Position numbers and translations under genes: made by a program
NCBI RefSeq assembly: GCF_030815405.1
Contig: NZ_JAUSWX010000001.1
Span: 2,542,001 to 2,606,000, forward strand
Source: Agromyces albus
GTDB lineage: Bacteria; Actinomycetota; Actinomycetes; Actinomycetales; Microbacteriaceae
Length of the DNA stretch: 64,000 nt
Direction of reading: 5' to 3'
In this document: positions 16,670-25,991 of the stretch, one piece after another
How the letters are laid out: every line of letters begins with the position of its first letter
How positions within the stretch are numbered: the stretch's first letter is position 1
The notes under the pieces: model-generated
The model's database searches: none
What the model was told of the DNA's origin: nothing
Seen by the model: only the letters and a program-made list of their open reading frames with translations

Positions 16670-17491
16670 GTGACGTACGAGCAAGTGGCCGGTGTCCAGG
16701 AGCAATCCCTGGGCACCGGCCTGCAGATCACCGGCCTGAACAAGGTGTTCACGATGGGGCGGCGCAACGTCGTCGCGCTCCAGGACGCGAACCTCCACAC
16801 CGATCAGGGGAGCTTCCTCTCCCTGCTCGGCCCATCGGGCTGCGGCAAGTCGACGATCCTCAGGATCCTCGCGGGGCTCGAGGAGCCCTCCAGCGGAACG
16901 ACCCGGGTCGACGGCAAGAACCCCAAGGAGTTGCGCGCCGCGAACGAGCTCGGCATCGCGTTCCAGGACTCCGCGCTCCTGCCGTGGCGGAGCGTGCTCG
17001 CGAACATCCGCCTGCCGTTCGAGGTCGCCGGCGTGCCGGTCGATCACGACTACGTGCGGGAGATGATCGACCTCGTGGGTCTCAGGGGATTCGAGAAGGC
17101 GAAGCCGGCGCAGCTCTCGGGTGGCATGCGTCAGCGAACGTCGATCGCCCGTTCCCTCATCCTCAAGCCCTCGGTCCTGCTGTTCGACGAGCCGTTCGGC
17201 GCGCTCGACGACATGACGCGCCAGAAGCTCAACCTCGAGCTGCTCCGCATCTGGACCGAGAAGCCCGCCACGACGCTGCTCGTCACGCACGGCATCTCAG
17301 AGGCGATCTTCCTCTCCGACCAGGTCGCGGTCATGAGTCCGCGGCCCGGCCGGGTGAAGGAGGTCATCGACATCGACCTGCCCCGCCCACGCACCCCCGA
17401 GATGCAGCGCACGCCCGAGTTCCACGCCTACGTCGACCACGCCTCCGACCTGCTCTTCGGGCAGGGCGGAGCGGCGGTCGACGAGCACTGA
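16670..17491 (+). CDS. ABC transporter ATP-binding protein, SsuB/TauB-like
   Basis: This 273-residue ATPase has Walker A GPSGCGKS (about 56-63), Q-loop [13 protein letters not shown], signature LSGGMRQR, Walker [13 protein letters not shown] and switch region [17 protein letters not shown]. The HGISEA form and LPWRSV are typical of the SsuB/TauB/ThiZ subfamily that pairs with NMT1-type binding proteins. GTG at 16670 is the start; the preceding region has GAGGAA. It should power import through the two permeases that follow. Confidence 0.85.
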   Translation: MTYEQVAGVQEQSLGTGLQITGLNKVFTMGRRNVVALQDANLHTDQGSFLSLLGPSGCGKSTILRILAGLEEPSSGTTRVDGKNPKELRAANELGIAFQDSALLPWRSVLANIRLPFEVAGVPVDHDYVREMIDLVGLRGFEKAKPAQLSGGMRQRTSIARSLILKPSVLLFDEPFGALDDMTRQKLNLELLRIWTEKPATTLLVTHGISEAIFLSDQVAVMSPRPGRVKEVIDIDLPRPRTPEMQRTPEFHAYVDHASDLLFGQGGAAVDEH

Positions 17492-17500
17492 GGAGCCGCG

Positions 17501-18301
17501 GTGAAGACGTTCCGACTTCCCCCGTGGGCGACCGGCCTCATCGGCGGCACGGCCCTCATCGCGTTCTGGTGGGTCAGCGCCCTCACGGTGTTCTCGAACA
17601 CCGGCGCGGGTGCGAACCGTGCGATTCCGACCCCACCCGAGGTCATCATCGGCTTCGCCGACAGCGGGTTCGAGTTCTACTGGCGCAATTTCTCGGTCAC
17701 GCTCGTCGAGGCCGCCCAGGGGTACCTCTGGGGCAACGGCCTGGCACTCCTCCTCGCCGCGCTCGTCCTGATCGTGCCTCGACTCGAGGGCGCCGTGATG
17801 CAACTCGCCATCATCACGTATTGCGTGCCGATCGTCGCGATCGGACCGCTGGCACTCATCATCATCGGCGCCCCCTCGCCGGGTGAGCCCTCTGGCACGG
17901 CCGTCTTCCTCGCCGCCCTGAGCGTGTTCTTCACGACGGTGGTCGGGTCGCTGCTCGGGCTGAAGGCAGCCGACGCCGCGAGCCTCGACGTCGTCACCGT
18001 CTACGGCGGCACGCGACTCACGCAACTCGTGAAGGTCCGCATCATCGCGGCGCTCCCCCACATCCTGACCGCACTGCAGATCGCCGTGCCCGCCGCATTC
18101 CTCGGCGCCGTGCTCGGGGAGTTCCTCGGCAAGGTCGAGCTCGGCGTGGGTCCCGCGATGATCGCCGCCCAGCAGGGACTCGACGCTCCGCGAGTGTGGG
18201 GCATCGCGCTCGTCTGCGGCGCCGTGGCGCTGCTCGGCTTCGCGCTCGTGGGGCTGGTGGCCCGGGCGGTCGCCCCGTGGTCGCGCGGAAGGAGCAACTG
18301 A
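17501..18301 (+). CDS. ABC transporter permease, SsuC/TauC-like (first of two)
   Basis: This 266-residue protein has about six membrane helices and the permease EAA loop GLKAADAASLDVVTVYGGTR (about residues 152-171). The GTG start lies nine bases after the ATPase stop. The stop is one base before the next gene. Its VYGGTRLTQLVKVRI stretch closely parallels VYGGTSVTALRKVAL in the next permease, suggesting that the two arose by duplication and form a heterodimer. Confidence 0.85.
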   Translation: MKTFRLPPWATGLIGGTALIAFWWVSALTVFSNTGAGANRAIPTPPEVIIGFADSGFEFYWRNFSVTLVEAAQGYLWGNGLALLLAALVLIVPRLEGAVMQLAIITYCVPIVAIGPLALIIIGAPSPGEPSGTAVFLAALSVFFTTVVGSLLGLKAADAASLDVVTVYGGTRLTQLVKVRIIAALPHILTALQIAVPAAFLGAVLGEFLGKVELGVGPAMIAAQQGLDAPRVWGIALVCGAVALLGFALVGLVARAVAPWSRGRSN

Positions 18302-18302
18302 C

Positions 18303-19172
18303 ATGGCGGTCTCCACCACGACGCAGCCGAACGCCGCCGCCATCCTGCGCAAGGAGGTCCGCGCCGAGTCGATGCGGTCGGTGCTCCGCGCGCTCGGCAC
18401 GAGTGTCGTCACCTTCCTCGTCACGATCGTGACGGTGCTCGTGCTGTGGGTCGGCGTGCTCTGGGCCCTCGACATCTCGCCGTACATCGCCAAGGGTCCG
18501 GCCGACGTCTGGAACTTCCTGTTCACCGTGCCGGATGCCACGGCGAACCGTGCCGAGGTCGGCGACAACCTCGCCGTCACGCTCGGCGACGCGCTCATCG
18601 GCTTCGCCGCGGGTCTCGCGGTGGCGCTTCTCGGCGCGATCGTCTTCCAGCTCTCGAAGGGCGTCGAGCACGCACTCATGCCCGTCGCGATGCTGCTGCG
18701 CTCGGTCCCGCTCATCGCGATGGCACCCGTCATCATCATGATCTTCGGACGCGACTATTGGACCGTCGCCGTGATGGGCGGCATCGTCGTGCTGTTCCCG
18801 GCGCTCGTCAGCATCGCCTTCGGCCTCAAGTCGGCCTCGCCGCAGATGAACGACGTCATCACGGTGTACGGCGGCACATCGGTGACGGCACTGCGCAAAG
18901 TCGCCCTTCCCTCGTCGCTGCCGTCGTTCTTCGCGGCGGTGCGCATCTCGGTACCCGGTGCGATCACGGGTGCCCTGCTCGCCGAGTGGCTGGCAACGGG
19001 CGAGGGCATCGGCGGATCGGTCGGTGGCTACATCACACAGGCCCAGTTCTCGGCCCTCTGGGCGTCGGTCGTCGTCGTCACCGCCGTGTCACTCGTGCTC
19101 TACAACGTCGTGCAGATCGTCGAGAACGTAGTGCTCACCCGCATGGGCATGCATCCCGACAAGCGCGTCTGA
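18303..19172 (+). CDS. ABC transporter permease, SsuC/TauC-like (second of two)
   Basis: This 289-residue permease has a polar N-terminus (1-35), about six membrane helices and the EAA loop GLKSASPQMNDVITVYGGTS (about 174-193). It is the second channel subunit of the importer. The gene begins one base after the first permease stop and ends three bases before the regulator, so the five genes 15563-19814 look like one transcript. Two different permeases with a single ATPase resemble thiamine-precursor or riboflavin-type importers, but substrate cannot be assigned. Confidence 0.85.
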   Translation: MAVSTTTQPNAAAILRKEVRAESMRSVLRALGTSVVTFLVTIVTVLVLWVGVLWALDISPYIAKGPADVWNFLFTVPDATANRAEVGDNLAVTLGDALIGFAAGLAVALLGAIVFQLSKGVEHALMPVAMLLRSVPLIAMAPVIIMIFGRDYWTVAVMGGIVVLFPALVSIAFGLKSASPQMNDVITVYGGTSVTALRKVALPSSLPSFFAAVRISVPGAITGALLAEWLATGEGIGGSVGGYITQAQFSALWASVVVVTAVSLVLYNVVQIVENVVLTRMGMHPDKRV

Positions 19173-19175
19173 CGC

Positions 19176-19814
19176 ATGGCGACGACCGGGCGCGGGTCAG
19201 CCGACACGGATGCCGCTGCGCTGCGGCTCGGCGCGCACATCCGCCGGCTCCGCCGGAGCCGCGGCGACACGCTCGTGCAGCTCGCGGAGCTCACCGACCT
19301 CTCGCACCCGTTCCTCAGCCAGCTCGAACGAGGACTCGCACAACCCAGCCTCTCGTCACTGCGCCGCATCGCGGTGGCGCTCGGCACGAGCCCGATCGAG
19401 CTCGTCGCCGCAGCCGAGGACACGGCCGAAAGCGCCGCGGAACCGCCAGTGATCGAAGTGCGCCGGGCGGGCGACGCCGCGCCCGACGGGCCGGGATTCG
19501 CCGAGGGCACGGCACGGATGCTCGCGCACAGCGACCGACCGTTCCATCCCCTCGAGTACGAGGGACGCAACACTTCGCCGGGCGACTACTACGTGCACGC
19601 CGAAGACGAGTTCCTGTACGTCACCGCGGGCACCGTCATGGTCGACCTCGACGGTGAGACCGTTGTGCTCGGCACGGGCGACGCGGTCTACTACGCCGGC
19701 GGGGTGCGCCACCGGTGGTGGTCGGAGGCCGGCATCTTCCAGCTCATCGTGGTCAAGGAGCGGCCACGCGTCGTCGCGGTGCCACGAGCGGCGGCGGCGA
19801 AGCGCGGCACCTGA
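19176..19814 (+). CDS. XRE-family transcriptional regulator with C-terminal cupin domain
   Basis: This 212-residue protein has a helix-turn-helix (about residues 15-72; LVQLAELTDLSHPFLSQLERG) joined to a Cupin_2 domain (about 125-195; SPGDYYVHAEDEFLYVTAGTV and GDAVYYAGGVRHRWW). The Glu and His residues of the cupin could hold a metal or a small ligand. Such proteins often control the uptake or breakdown operon they lie in. It is last in the importer transcript, four bases after the permease, and convergent with the deaminase gene. It probably controls the importer and perhaps the purine genes. Confidence 0.85.
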   Translation: MATTGRGSADTDAAALRLGAHIRRLRRSRGDTLVQLAELTDLSHPFLSQLERGLAQPSLSSLRRIAVALGTSPIELVAAAEDTAESAAEPPVIEVRRAGDAAPDGPGFAEGTARMLAHSDRPFHPLEYEGRNTSPGDYYVHAEDEFLYVTAGTVMVDLDGETVVLGTGDAVYYAGGVRHRWWSEAGIFQLIVVKERPRVVAVPRAAAAKRGT

Positions 19815-19845
19815 CCGCCCGTTCCGGCGCAGGCCGCCGGGTCCC

Positions 19846-21219
19846 TCAGTGCCGCCCGGCGAGTTCGAGACTGGCACGCGCCGCGCTCGTGGCGATGACC
19901 CGCTCGTCGGCGAGGGTGAGCCCGCCGTCTTCGACGACCGTGCGGCCGCCCACGATGAGCCGGCTGAGCGGCGGCAGGGCCGCGAGGCCGAGAGCCGCGA
20001 CGGGGTCGGCGATCCCGGCGTGCTCGACGCCGTCGATGCGCCACAGCGCGAGATCGGCGAGCTTGCCCGGCTCGATCGATCCGAGCTCCCGTTCCCGGCC
20101 GAGCACCCGGGCGCCGCCCATCGTCGCCATCCGGAGCGCCTGCCGCACGCCGAGCGAGTCGGCGCCCGTGCGCAGTCGGCCGAGCAACACGGCCTGCCGG
20201 ATCTCCGTGCCGAGCTGGCCCGACTCATTCGAGGCCGCGCCGTCGACGCCGAGGCCGACCGGCACGCCTGCGCGCAGGAGATCGGCGACCGGGGCGATTC
20301 CCGCCGCGAGCCGGGCGTTCGACGACGGGCAATGCGCCACGCCCGTGCCCGTGCGGGCGAAGCGGTCGATCGCATCGTGGTCGAGGTGCACGCAGTGCGC
20401 CATCCACACGTCGTCGCCGAGCCAGCCGAGCCCCTCCAGGTAGCGCGTGGGCGTGGCGCCGAACCGCTCGAGGCAGAACGCCTCCTCCTCCACCGTCTCG
20501 GCGCCGTGCGTGTGCAGTCGCACACCGAGGTCGCGCGCGAGCAGCGCCGACTCGCGCAGCAGGTCGGCCGTCACCGAGAACGGCGAGCAGGGCGCGACCG
20601 CCACGCGCACCATCGAGTCGAAGGATGGGTCGTGATAGGTCTCGACGGCCGCCTGGCTCGCGGCGAGCGCGGCATCCGTCGTCTCGACCGCGAAGTCGGG
20701 CGGCAGCCCGCCCTGGCTCGCACCGAGATCCATCGAGCCGCGCGTCGCGTGCACTCGCACGCCGATGTTCGCCGCTGCCTCGACGATCGCGCCGACGAGG
20801 TCGCCCGAGCCGCGCGGGAAGACGTAGTGGTGGTCGCCGACCGTCGTGCAGCCCGACCGGGCGAGTACGGCGAGGGCGCCTGCCGCGCCGGCGCCGACGA
20901 GCCCTGCATCGATTCGCGACCACGACGGGTAGAGGGCGACGAGCCAGTCGAACAGGATCGAGTCCTGCGCGACGCCCCTCGTCAGCCACTGGTACAGGTG
21001 GTGATGGGTGTTCACGAGACCCGGGGTGAGCAGGTGCCCCCGGCCGTCGATCCGTACGTCGGCCTGCTCGAGCGCCTGCGCCGGCGCGGCGCCCTCCCCA
21101 ACCGACGTGATGCGGCAGCCGTCGATGACGACATGACCGACGGGGTGTTCGGTGTCGCGCGCGTCGACCGTCGCGACGTACGCTCCCTCGATCACGGTGC
21201 GACCGGCTCCCCGGGTCAT
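19846..21219 (-). CDS. 8-Oxoguanine deaminase (amidohydrolase family)
   Basis: This 457-residue amidohydrolase has the metal site THHHLYQWLTRG (His at about 72-74), the HTHGAETVEEE region with metal His, WMAHCVHL, GTGVAHCPSSNARL and the late Asp in GLGVDGAASNE. HLYQWLTRG and the SQGGLPPD loop match 8-oxoguanine deaminases of the AtzB/TrzN-like group, which turn 8-oxoguanine into urate and ammonia. The next gene upstream is uricase, which would use the product, strengthening the call. Guanine deaminase or an s-triazine hydrolase relative are less likely alternatives. Confidence 0.8.
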   Translation of the reverse strand: MTRGAGRTVIEGAYVATVDARDTEHPVGHVVIDGCRITSVGEGAAPAQALEQADVRIDGRGHLLTPGLVNTHHHLYQWLTRGVAQDSILFDWLVALYPSWSRIDAGLVGAGAAGALAVLARSGCTTVGDHHYVFPRGSGDLVGAIVEAAANIGVRVHATRGSMDLGASQGGLPPDFAVETTDAALAASQAAVETYHDPSFDSMVRVAVAPCSPFSVTADLLRESALLARDLGVRLHTHGAETVEEEAFCLERFGATPTRYLEGLGWLGDDVWMAHCVHLDHDAIDRFARTGTGVAHCPSSNARLAAGIAPVADLLRAGVPVGLGVDGAASNESGQLGTEIRQAVLLGRLRTGADSLGVRQALRMATMGGARVLGRERELGSIEPGKLADLALWRIDGVEHAGIADPVAALGLAALPPLSRLIVGGRTVVEDGGLTLADERVIATSAARASLELAGRH

Positions 21220-21241
21220 TCGTCGTCCGCTCGAACGTTCG

Positions 21242-22147
21242 TCACACGAGCCCGCTGTACTGGTGCCACGCGGGGCCGGCGTCGGGGGCGTCGTCGCGGA
21301 TGACGCTCGCCTGGATGAGCCCGTAGGGGCGGTCGTCGGCGTGGAACACCTCGTTGTCGTTCTCGACGCCGAAGCGCGAGAGGTCGTAGAGGAAGTGATG
21401 CTTGTTCGGGGCCGACAGGCGCACCTCGGCGATGAAATCGTAGGCCTCGAGCACAGCCTTGCCCATCTCGAAGAGGGTCTGCTGCAGGGCGAGCGAGTGC
21501 ACGATGGCGAATTGCTTCACGAGGATCGCCTTGACGCCTGCATAGACCTCGTTCCAGTCAGCCTCCGTCGTCGTGAACCGCCATTTGGCGACGAGGGACG
21601 TGGCCATGACGCGATCGGTCGTGGGCTGGAGCACGGTGTACTCGTCCTCGTAGAAGCCGTGGAACTCGGAGCCCGTGGACTTCAGGATCACGAGGTCCTT
21701 GAGTCCGCCGGTGATCCACGTGCGCTGCTCGTCGCCGGTGCCCTCGACCGTGACCGACGCCGTGCGCACCTCCTGCCCCTTCCGCACCCACGTGTGGTCG
21801 TGCTCGGCGCCGTCGACGAGTGCCCGCTCCCATGCGTACTCCTCGATCTCGATTCGCGCGGCCTCGACGGGCGGCACGTCGTCGACGAAGTGACGGGCGA
21901 GCTCGAGCCCGTACTCCTCGATCGAGATGAGTCCCTTCTCCTTCGCGAAGGAGTAGGCCGTCTGCTTCTGCGTGTCGGTCGGCAGCACGCTCGACTGGTC
22001 GCCGGTGAGGTGGGCCGCCGCGAAGTCGCCGCGCAGCGCGGTCGAGACGTTGACGTCGTGGATCTCGTGGCGAGGAGAGTCACGGTAGATCCGCACGACG
22101 CGGTTCTCCGCCTTGCCGTACTGGTGGTCTCCGAGAACGATGGCCAT
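21242..22147 (-). CDS. Urate oxidase (uricase)
   Basis: This 301-residue protein has the two tunnelling-fold domains of cofactor-free uricase. Visible motifs are GKAENRVVRIYRDSPRHEI (active-site Lys region, about 11-29), VLPTDTQKQTAYSFAKEKG with the catalytic Thr (about 59-77), and the late NKHHFLYDLSRFGVENDNEVF. It oxidises urate to 5-hydroxyisourate with O2, releasing H2O2. GGAG lies seven bases before the ATG. It stands between xanthine dehydrogenase, which makes urate, and 8-oxoguanine deaminase, which would also feed it. Confidence 0.92.
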   Translation of the reverse strand: MAIVLGDHQYGKAENRVVRIYRDSPRHEIHDVNVSTALRGDFAAAHLTGDQSSVLPTDTQKQTAYSFAKEKGLISIEEYGLELARHFVDDVPPVEAARIEIEEYAWERALVDGAEHDHTWVRKGQEVRTASVTVEGTGDEQRTWITGGLKDLVILKSTGSEFHGFYEDEYTVLQPTTDRVMATSLVAKWRFTTTEADWNEVYAGVKAILVKQFAIVHSLALQQTLFEMGKAVLEAYDFIAEVRLSAPNKHHFLYDLSRFGVENDNEVFHADDRPYGLIQASVIRDDAPDAGPAWHQYSGLV

Positions 22148-22212
22148 CTGCTGCTCCTAGTCGTTGGTCGTCGGGGTCGGGGGGCGTGCCGGGGCCGGGC
22201 TGCGCCCGCCGT

Positions 22213-25074
22213 TCAGGCGGTCGAGATCGAGGCGACGGATGCCTCGGCATCGCGAGCGAGCCGCCACACGCGGTCGCGCGAGAACGGAGTCTCGAACGGA
22301 CGTGAGCCGATCGCACGGCGGATCGCGTTGCCGAGCGCGGCCGCGACGGGGTTGTACGGGCTCTCGCTCATGGACTTCGCGCCGAACGGCCCGAGGTCGT
22401 CGCTCGTCTCGGCGAAGAGCACCTCGGTGTCGGGGATGTCGGCCATCTGCGGCACCCGGTACATGCGGAACACCGGCGTCTGGATGCGGCCCTCCTCGAC
22501 CATGACCTCTTCGTAGAGGGCACCGCCGATCGCCTGCGCGACACCGCCCTCCACTTGGCCGCGGCACTGCGCGGGGTTCATGACCGTGCCGGCATCCGCG
22601 CTCTGCACCGACTGCAGGACCCGCACGACCCCGGTGCGCACGTCGACCGCCACTCGGAAGGCCTGCACGTTGAACGCGAGCGAGCGGTGCTCGCCGTACT
22701 CCGCGGCGGAGGCGACGATGCCGTCGCCCGTGCGATGTTCGGCCGGGGCCGCGGCGATGAGCTCGGCGAAGCCGACGAGCCGCCCGCCCGCGGTGACGCC
22801 GTCGACACCGAGCGCGCACGCCGAGGCATCCGTGCCCGTGATGGTCGCCGCAGTGCCGACGAGGACGTGACGCAACGCGAGCGCCGCCGCGTGCAGTGCC
22901 TTGCCGGCGACCGTGGTGCCGGCCGAGGCGAATGCCCCGGTGTCGTAGTCGGCCGCATCGGTGTCGGAGTTGCGCAGCCGGATGCGGTCGATGGAGGTGC
23001 CGAGATCGGTCGCGACGATCTGCGCGTGCACGGTCGTGGTGCCGTTGCCGAACTCGCTCGTTCCGACGCCGAGCACGTAGCTTCCGTCGGGGCGCAGGGT
23101 CACCGTGGTCTTCGAGACGTGCCCGCCCGGCGCCATCGTGGCGATCATCGATGCCGCCATGCCCTCGCCGACGCGCCAGTGCTCGCCATCGGGCGCCTCG
23201 ACGCCGTTGCCGCGCAGGAGGGCCTGCTCGGCGAGGTCGAGACACTGGTCGAGGCCGTAACTGCCCGGGACCATATCGTGCTCGGGTGCGCCGAAGAACC
23301 CGAGCGGCACGTCGCCCTCACGGATCGCGTTGATGCGCCGCAACTCGAACGGATCGATGCCGAGCTCGATCGCGAGCTCGTCCATCGCGGACTCGACCCC
23401 GAGGATGACCTGGCCGAGCCCGTAGCCGCGGAATGCGCCCGACGGGGTGTTGTTCGTGTAGACGGCCGCGGCGTCGATTCGCTTCACGGGGCTCGTGTAG
23501 AGGCTGCTTGATTCGGCGCATCCGTGGAACATCACGCCACGAGAGTGGTTGCCGTACGCACCGGTGTCGCTCAGCACGTCGACGCGCATCGCCGTGAGCC
23601 GGCCGTCGCGGGAGGCCCCGAGCGCGACGGCCACCCGCATCGGGTGTCGCACCGACGTGCGCACGAACTCGTCGGTGCGACTGAGCTCGTAGACGGCGGG
23701 CTTGCCGGTGCGCAGCACGGTGATCGCGACGAGGTCTTCGGTGAGGAGTTCCTGCTTGCCGCCGAAGCCACCGCCGACCCGTGCAGTGAACACGCGCACG
23801 CGATCCTGCGGCAGGTCGAGCAGCCGGCACAACTCGTCGCGCGTGAGGAAGGGCACTTGCGAGCTCGTGCGCACCACGAGCCGGCCGTCGTCGTCGAGCC
23901 ACCCGACCGATCCGTGCGTCTCGAGCTGGGCATGGCTGAGCCGCTGCGTCTGCCAGGTGCCCGAGACCGTGACGTCGGATGCCGCGAGCGCCTCGTCGAC
24001 GTCGCCGCCATAGCCGGCGTGGAGCGTCGCGACGACATTCCGGCCGGCGTCTTCGACGCGATCGGCCGGCGTGCGGTCGGGGTGGAGGAGGGGCGCGCCG
24101 GGAGTGCGAGCCTCTTCGGGGTCGAAGACCGCCGGCAGCACCTCGTAGTCGACGACGATGCGCCGGCACGCCGCTTCGGCGGCCGCGGCGCTGATCGCTG
24201 CGACCGCCGCCACACGCTGCCCGACGAAGCGCACGACGTCGTCGAGCACGCGGGTGTCGTCTGGATCGTCGGTGCGGTGCTCGTGGCGGCCCGTCGAGAA
24301 GCGCATCGCCGGCACGTCGTGGTGGGTCAGCACGAGCTCGACGCCGTCGACGGCGAGGGCCGCGCTCGTGTCGATCGAGCGGATGCGCGCGTGCGCATGC
24401 GGCGAACCGAGCACCCTGAGGTGCAAGGCACCCGGCGTCGCCGTGTCGAAGGTGAACGGCTCGGTGCCGGTGACGACCCGCCGTGCCGCGGGCGGTTCGA
24501 CGGAGCGGCCGATGAGCGACGCCGGGCGATCGTCGGCGCCGGTCGAACCGAGGTTGCGCGCGCCGCGTGGGTGCGCGGCATCCGTCTCCGGGTGCTCGGT
24601 CGCCGGGGCGCTGCTCGCTTCGCTCGACGCTGCCTCGCCCGCTGCCGCGACGCCTGCCGTGATCGACTCGCGGATGCTGCGATACCCCGTGCAACGGCAG
24701 AGGTTGCCCTTCATGAGCCGTGGCAGGTCGCCGAGCTGCTCCTCGTCGAGGGTCGATGCCGTGACGATCATGCCGGCCGTGCAGAACCCGCACTGGAAGC
24801 CGAAGTGGTCGACGAACGCCGCTTGCATGGGGTGGAGCTCGTCGGGCGTGCCGAGGCCCGCGACCGTCGTGACGGAGTGCCCCTCGATGCGCTGCGCAGG
24901 GTAGATGCACGAGTGCACGGGCACACCGTCGACGAGCACCGAGCACGCCCCGCAATCGCCCGCGTCGCAGCCCTTCTTCACCTCGAGATGCTCGTGGTCG
25001 CGCAGGAAGGTGCGCAGGCACTGGCCGGCGCGCGGCTCGCTGTCGCGCGCGCTCCCGTTGACGGTGAACCTCAT
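22213..25074 (-). CDS. Xanthine dehydrogenase, fused [2Fe-2S] and molybdopterin subunits
   Basis: This 953-residue protein joins two normally separate subunits. Residues 1-160 bind two [2Fe-2S] clusters (GCDAGDCGACSVL with a later Cys; then QCGFCTAGM and GNLCRCTGYRS). A disordered Ala/Ser/Pro linker (about 161-205) leads to the molybdopterin domains (about 206-953), with VGGGFGGKQE, FRGYGLGQ and the late GAKSMSESPYNPVAAALGN holding the catalytic Glu. It oxidises hypoxanthine or xanthine to urate. The ATG at 25074 overlaps the stop of the FAD-subunit gene (ATGA). The start is sure because the open frame upstream lies inside that gene. Confidence 0.88.
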   Translation of the reverse strand: MRFTVNGSARDSEPRAGQCLRTFLRDHEHLEVKKGCDAGDCGACSVLVDGVPVHSCIYPAQRIEGHSVTTVAGLGTPDELHPMQAAFVDHFGFQCGFCTAGMIVTASTLDEEQLGDLPRLMKGNLCRCTGYRSIRESITAGVAAAGEAASSEASSAPATEHPETDAAHPRGARNLGSTGADDRPASLIGRSVEPPAARRVVTGTEPFTFDTATPGALHLRVLGSPHAHARIRSIDTSAALAVDGVELVLTHHDVPAMRFSTGRHEHRTDDPDDTRVLDDVVRFVGQRVAAVAAISAAAAEAACRRIVVDYEVLPAVFDPEEARTPGAPLLHPDRTPADRVEDAGRNVVATLHAGYGGDVDEALAASDVTVSGTWQTQRLSHAQLETHGSVGWLDDDGRLVVRTSSQVPFLTRDELCRLLDLPQDRVRVFTARVGGGFGGKQELLTEDLVAITVLRTGKPAVYELSRTDEFVRTSVRHPMRVAVALGASRDGRLTAMRVDVLSDTGAYGNHSRGVMFHGCAESSSLYTSPVKRIDAAAVYTNNTPSGAFRGYGLGQVILGVESAMDELAIELGIDPFELRRINAIREGDVPLGFFGAPEHDMVPGSYGLDQCLDLAEQALLRGNGVEAPDGEHWRVGEGMAASMIATMAPGGHVSKTTVTLRPDGSYVLGVGTSEFGNGTTTVHAQIVATDLGTSIDRIRLRNSDTDAADYDTGAFASAGTTVAGKALHAAALALRHVLVGTAATITGTDASACALGVDGVTAGGRLVGFAELIAAAPAEHRTGDGIVASAAEYGEHRSLAFNVQAFRVAVDVRTGVVRVLQSVQSADAGTVMNPAQCRGQVEGGVAQAIGGALYEEVMVEEGRIQTPVFRMYRVPQMADIPDTEVLFAETSDDLGPFGAKSMSESPYNPVAAALGNAIRRAIGSRPFETPFSRDRVWRLARDAEASVASISTA

Positions 25075-25874
25075 GCGGTGAGCTCCTGCCGGATCTCCTC
25101 GAGGAGCACGCAGCTCACCTCGCGCCGCCAGTCTTCGGTGCCGAGCGGGTCGGTGTAGTAGCCGTCGGCGGATGCCGCGTCGGAACGCAGCGTCGCGGCA
25201 TCCGGCAGCTCGGGGTATCGCAGCACTGTGGGGCGCCACGTCGCCGCCGTGATGCCGAACACCGCGCGGCCGTCTTCGTCGACCCGGCCGGTGAGGACAG
25301 CGCCCGAACGGCCGAGCTCGGCGAGCGCGATCTTGCGGTATCCGGTGCGGGCGCGCAGCGCGTGGGCCGGGATGTCGACGGCGCGCAGCACCTCGCCGGG
25401 CGCGAGCGAGTTGGTGCCGTTGCCGGTCACGAGTCGCTCGACCGGCATCCGGTATTCGCCGCCGTCGGGCGTCCACACGAGAGCGGCACCGTCGAGTGCG
25501 ACGGCGAGCGACACCATGGCCCCGGCGGCGAACGACCTGCAGACGTTGCCGCCCACGGTGGCGACGTTCCAGATCTTGAACGAGGCGAGGAGGGCGGTGG
25601 CGCACTGGAAGAACAGCGGATGCGCGGCCCAGCCCTCGTGCTCGGGCATCTCGGCGAGCTCGGCGACCGTGCACGTGGCGCCGATGCGGAGCCCGTCGTC
25701 GCTCACCTCGAGGGCCGGCCAGCCCATCGTCGAGAGGTCGACGAGTCCCGTGACCTCGAGTTGCGGCTCGGAGAACATCCAGGTGCCGCCGGCCACGAAC
25801 CGTTCGGCGTCGCCGAGCAGGAGGTCGCTGCGCGAGCGCGCGTACCGATAGCCCGTGATCGTGTTGAGGTCCAT
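25071..25874 (-). CDS. Xanthine dehydrogenase FAD-binding subunit
   Basis: This 267-residue protein has the FAD_binding_5 fold: SDLLLGDAERFVAGGTWMF (about 16-34; the GGTW flavin loop), then NVATVGGNVCRSFAAGAM (about 103-120), the typical isoalloxazine site, and a C-terminal CO dehydrogenase flavoprotein domain. It passes electrons from the Fe-S clusters to NAD+. The open frame reaches 25937, but ATG 25874 (MDLNTITGYRYARS) fits the family and has GAAGGGA six bases ahead. It overlaps the following Fe-S/Mo gene by four bases. Confidence 0.87.
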   Translation of the reverse strand: MDLNTITGYRYARSRSDLLLGDAERFVAGGTWMFSEPQLEVTGLVDLSTMGWPALEVSDDGLRIGATCTVAELAEMPEHEGWAAHPLFFQCATALLASFKIWNVATVGGNVCRSFAAGAMVSLAVALDGAALVWTPDGGEYRMPVERLVTGNGTNSLAPGEVLRAVDIPAHALRARTGYRKIALAELGRSGAVLTGRVDEDGRAVFGITAATWRPTVLRYPELPDAATLRSDAASADGYYTDPLGTEDWRREVSCVLLEEIRQELTA

Positions 25875-25991
25875 GGCGATTCCCTTCGGCACCAGTGAAT
25901 CGAAGTGACATGACGGGGATGTTTCCCAGATGAACATTTTCGACTCACGCGCGACACGTCGGTCGCCGGGCGGGCGACCTCGCTCAGCGGA

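Noticed and set aside
25875..25991. Possible GlnR pattern (GAAAC-6-GTCAT, minus strand) ahead of the xanthine dehydrogenase genes
   Set aside because: The half-sites are in the reverse order and the flanking units do not match, so it is not better than chance in a short gap.
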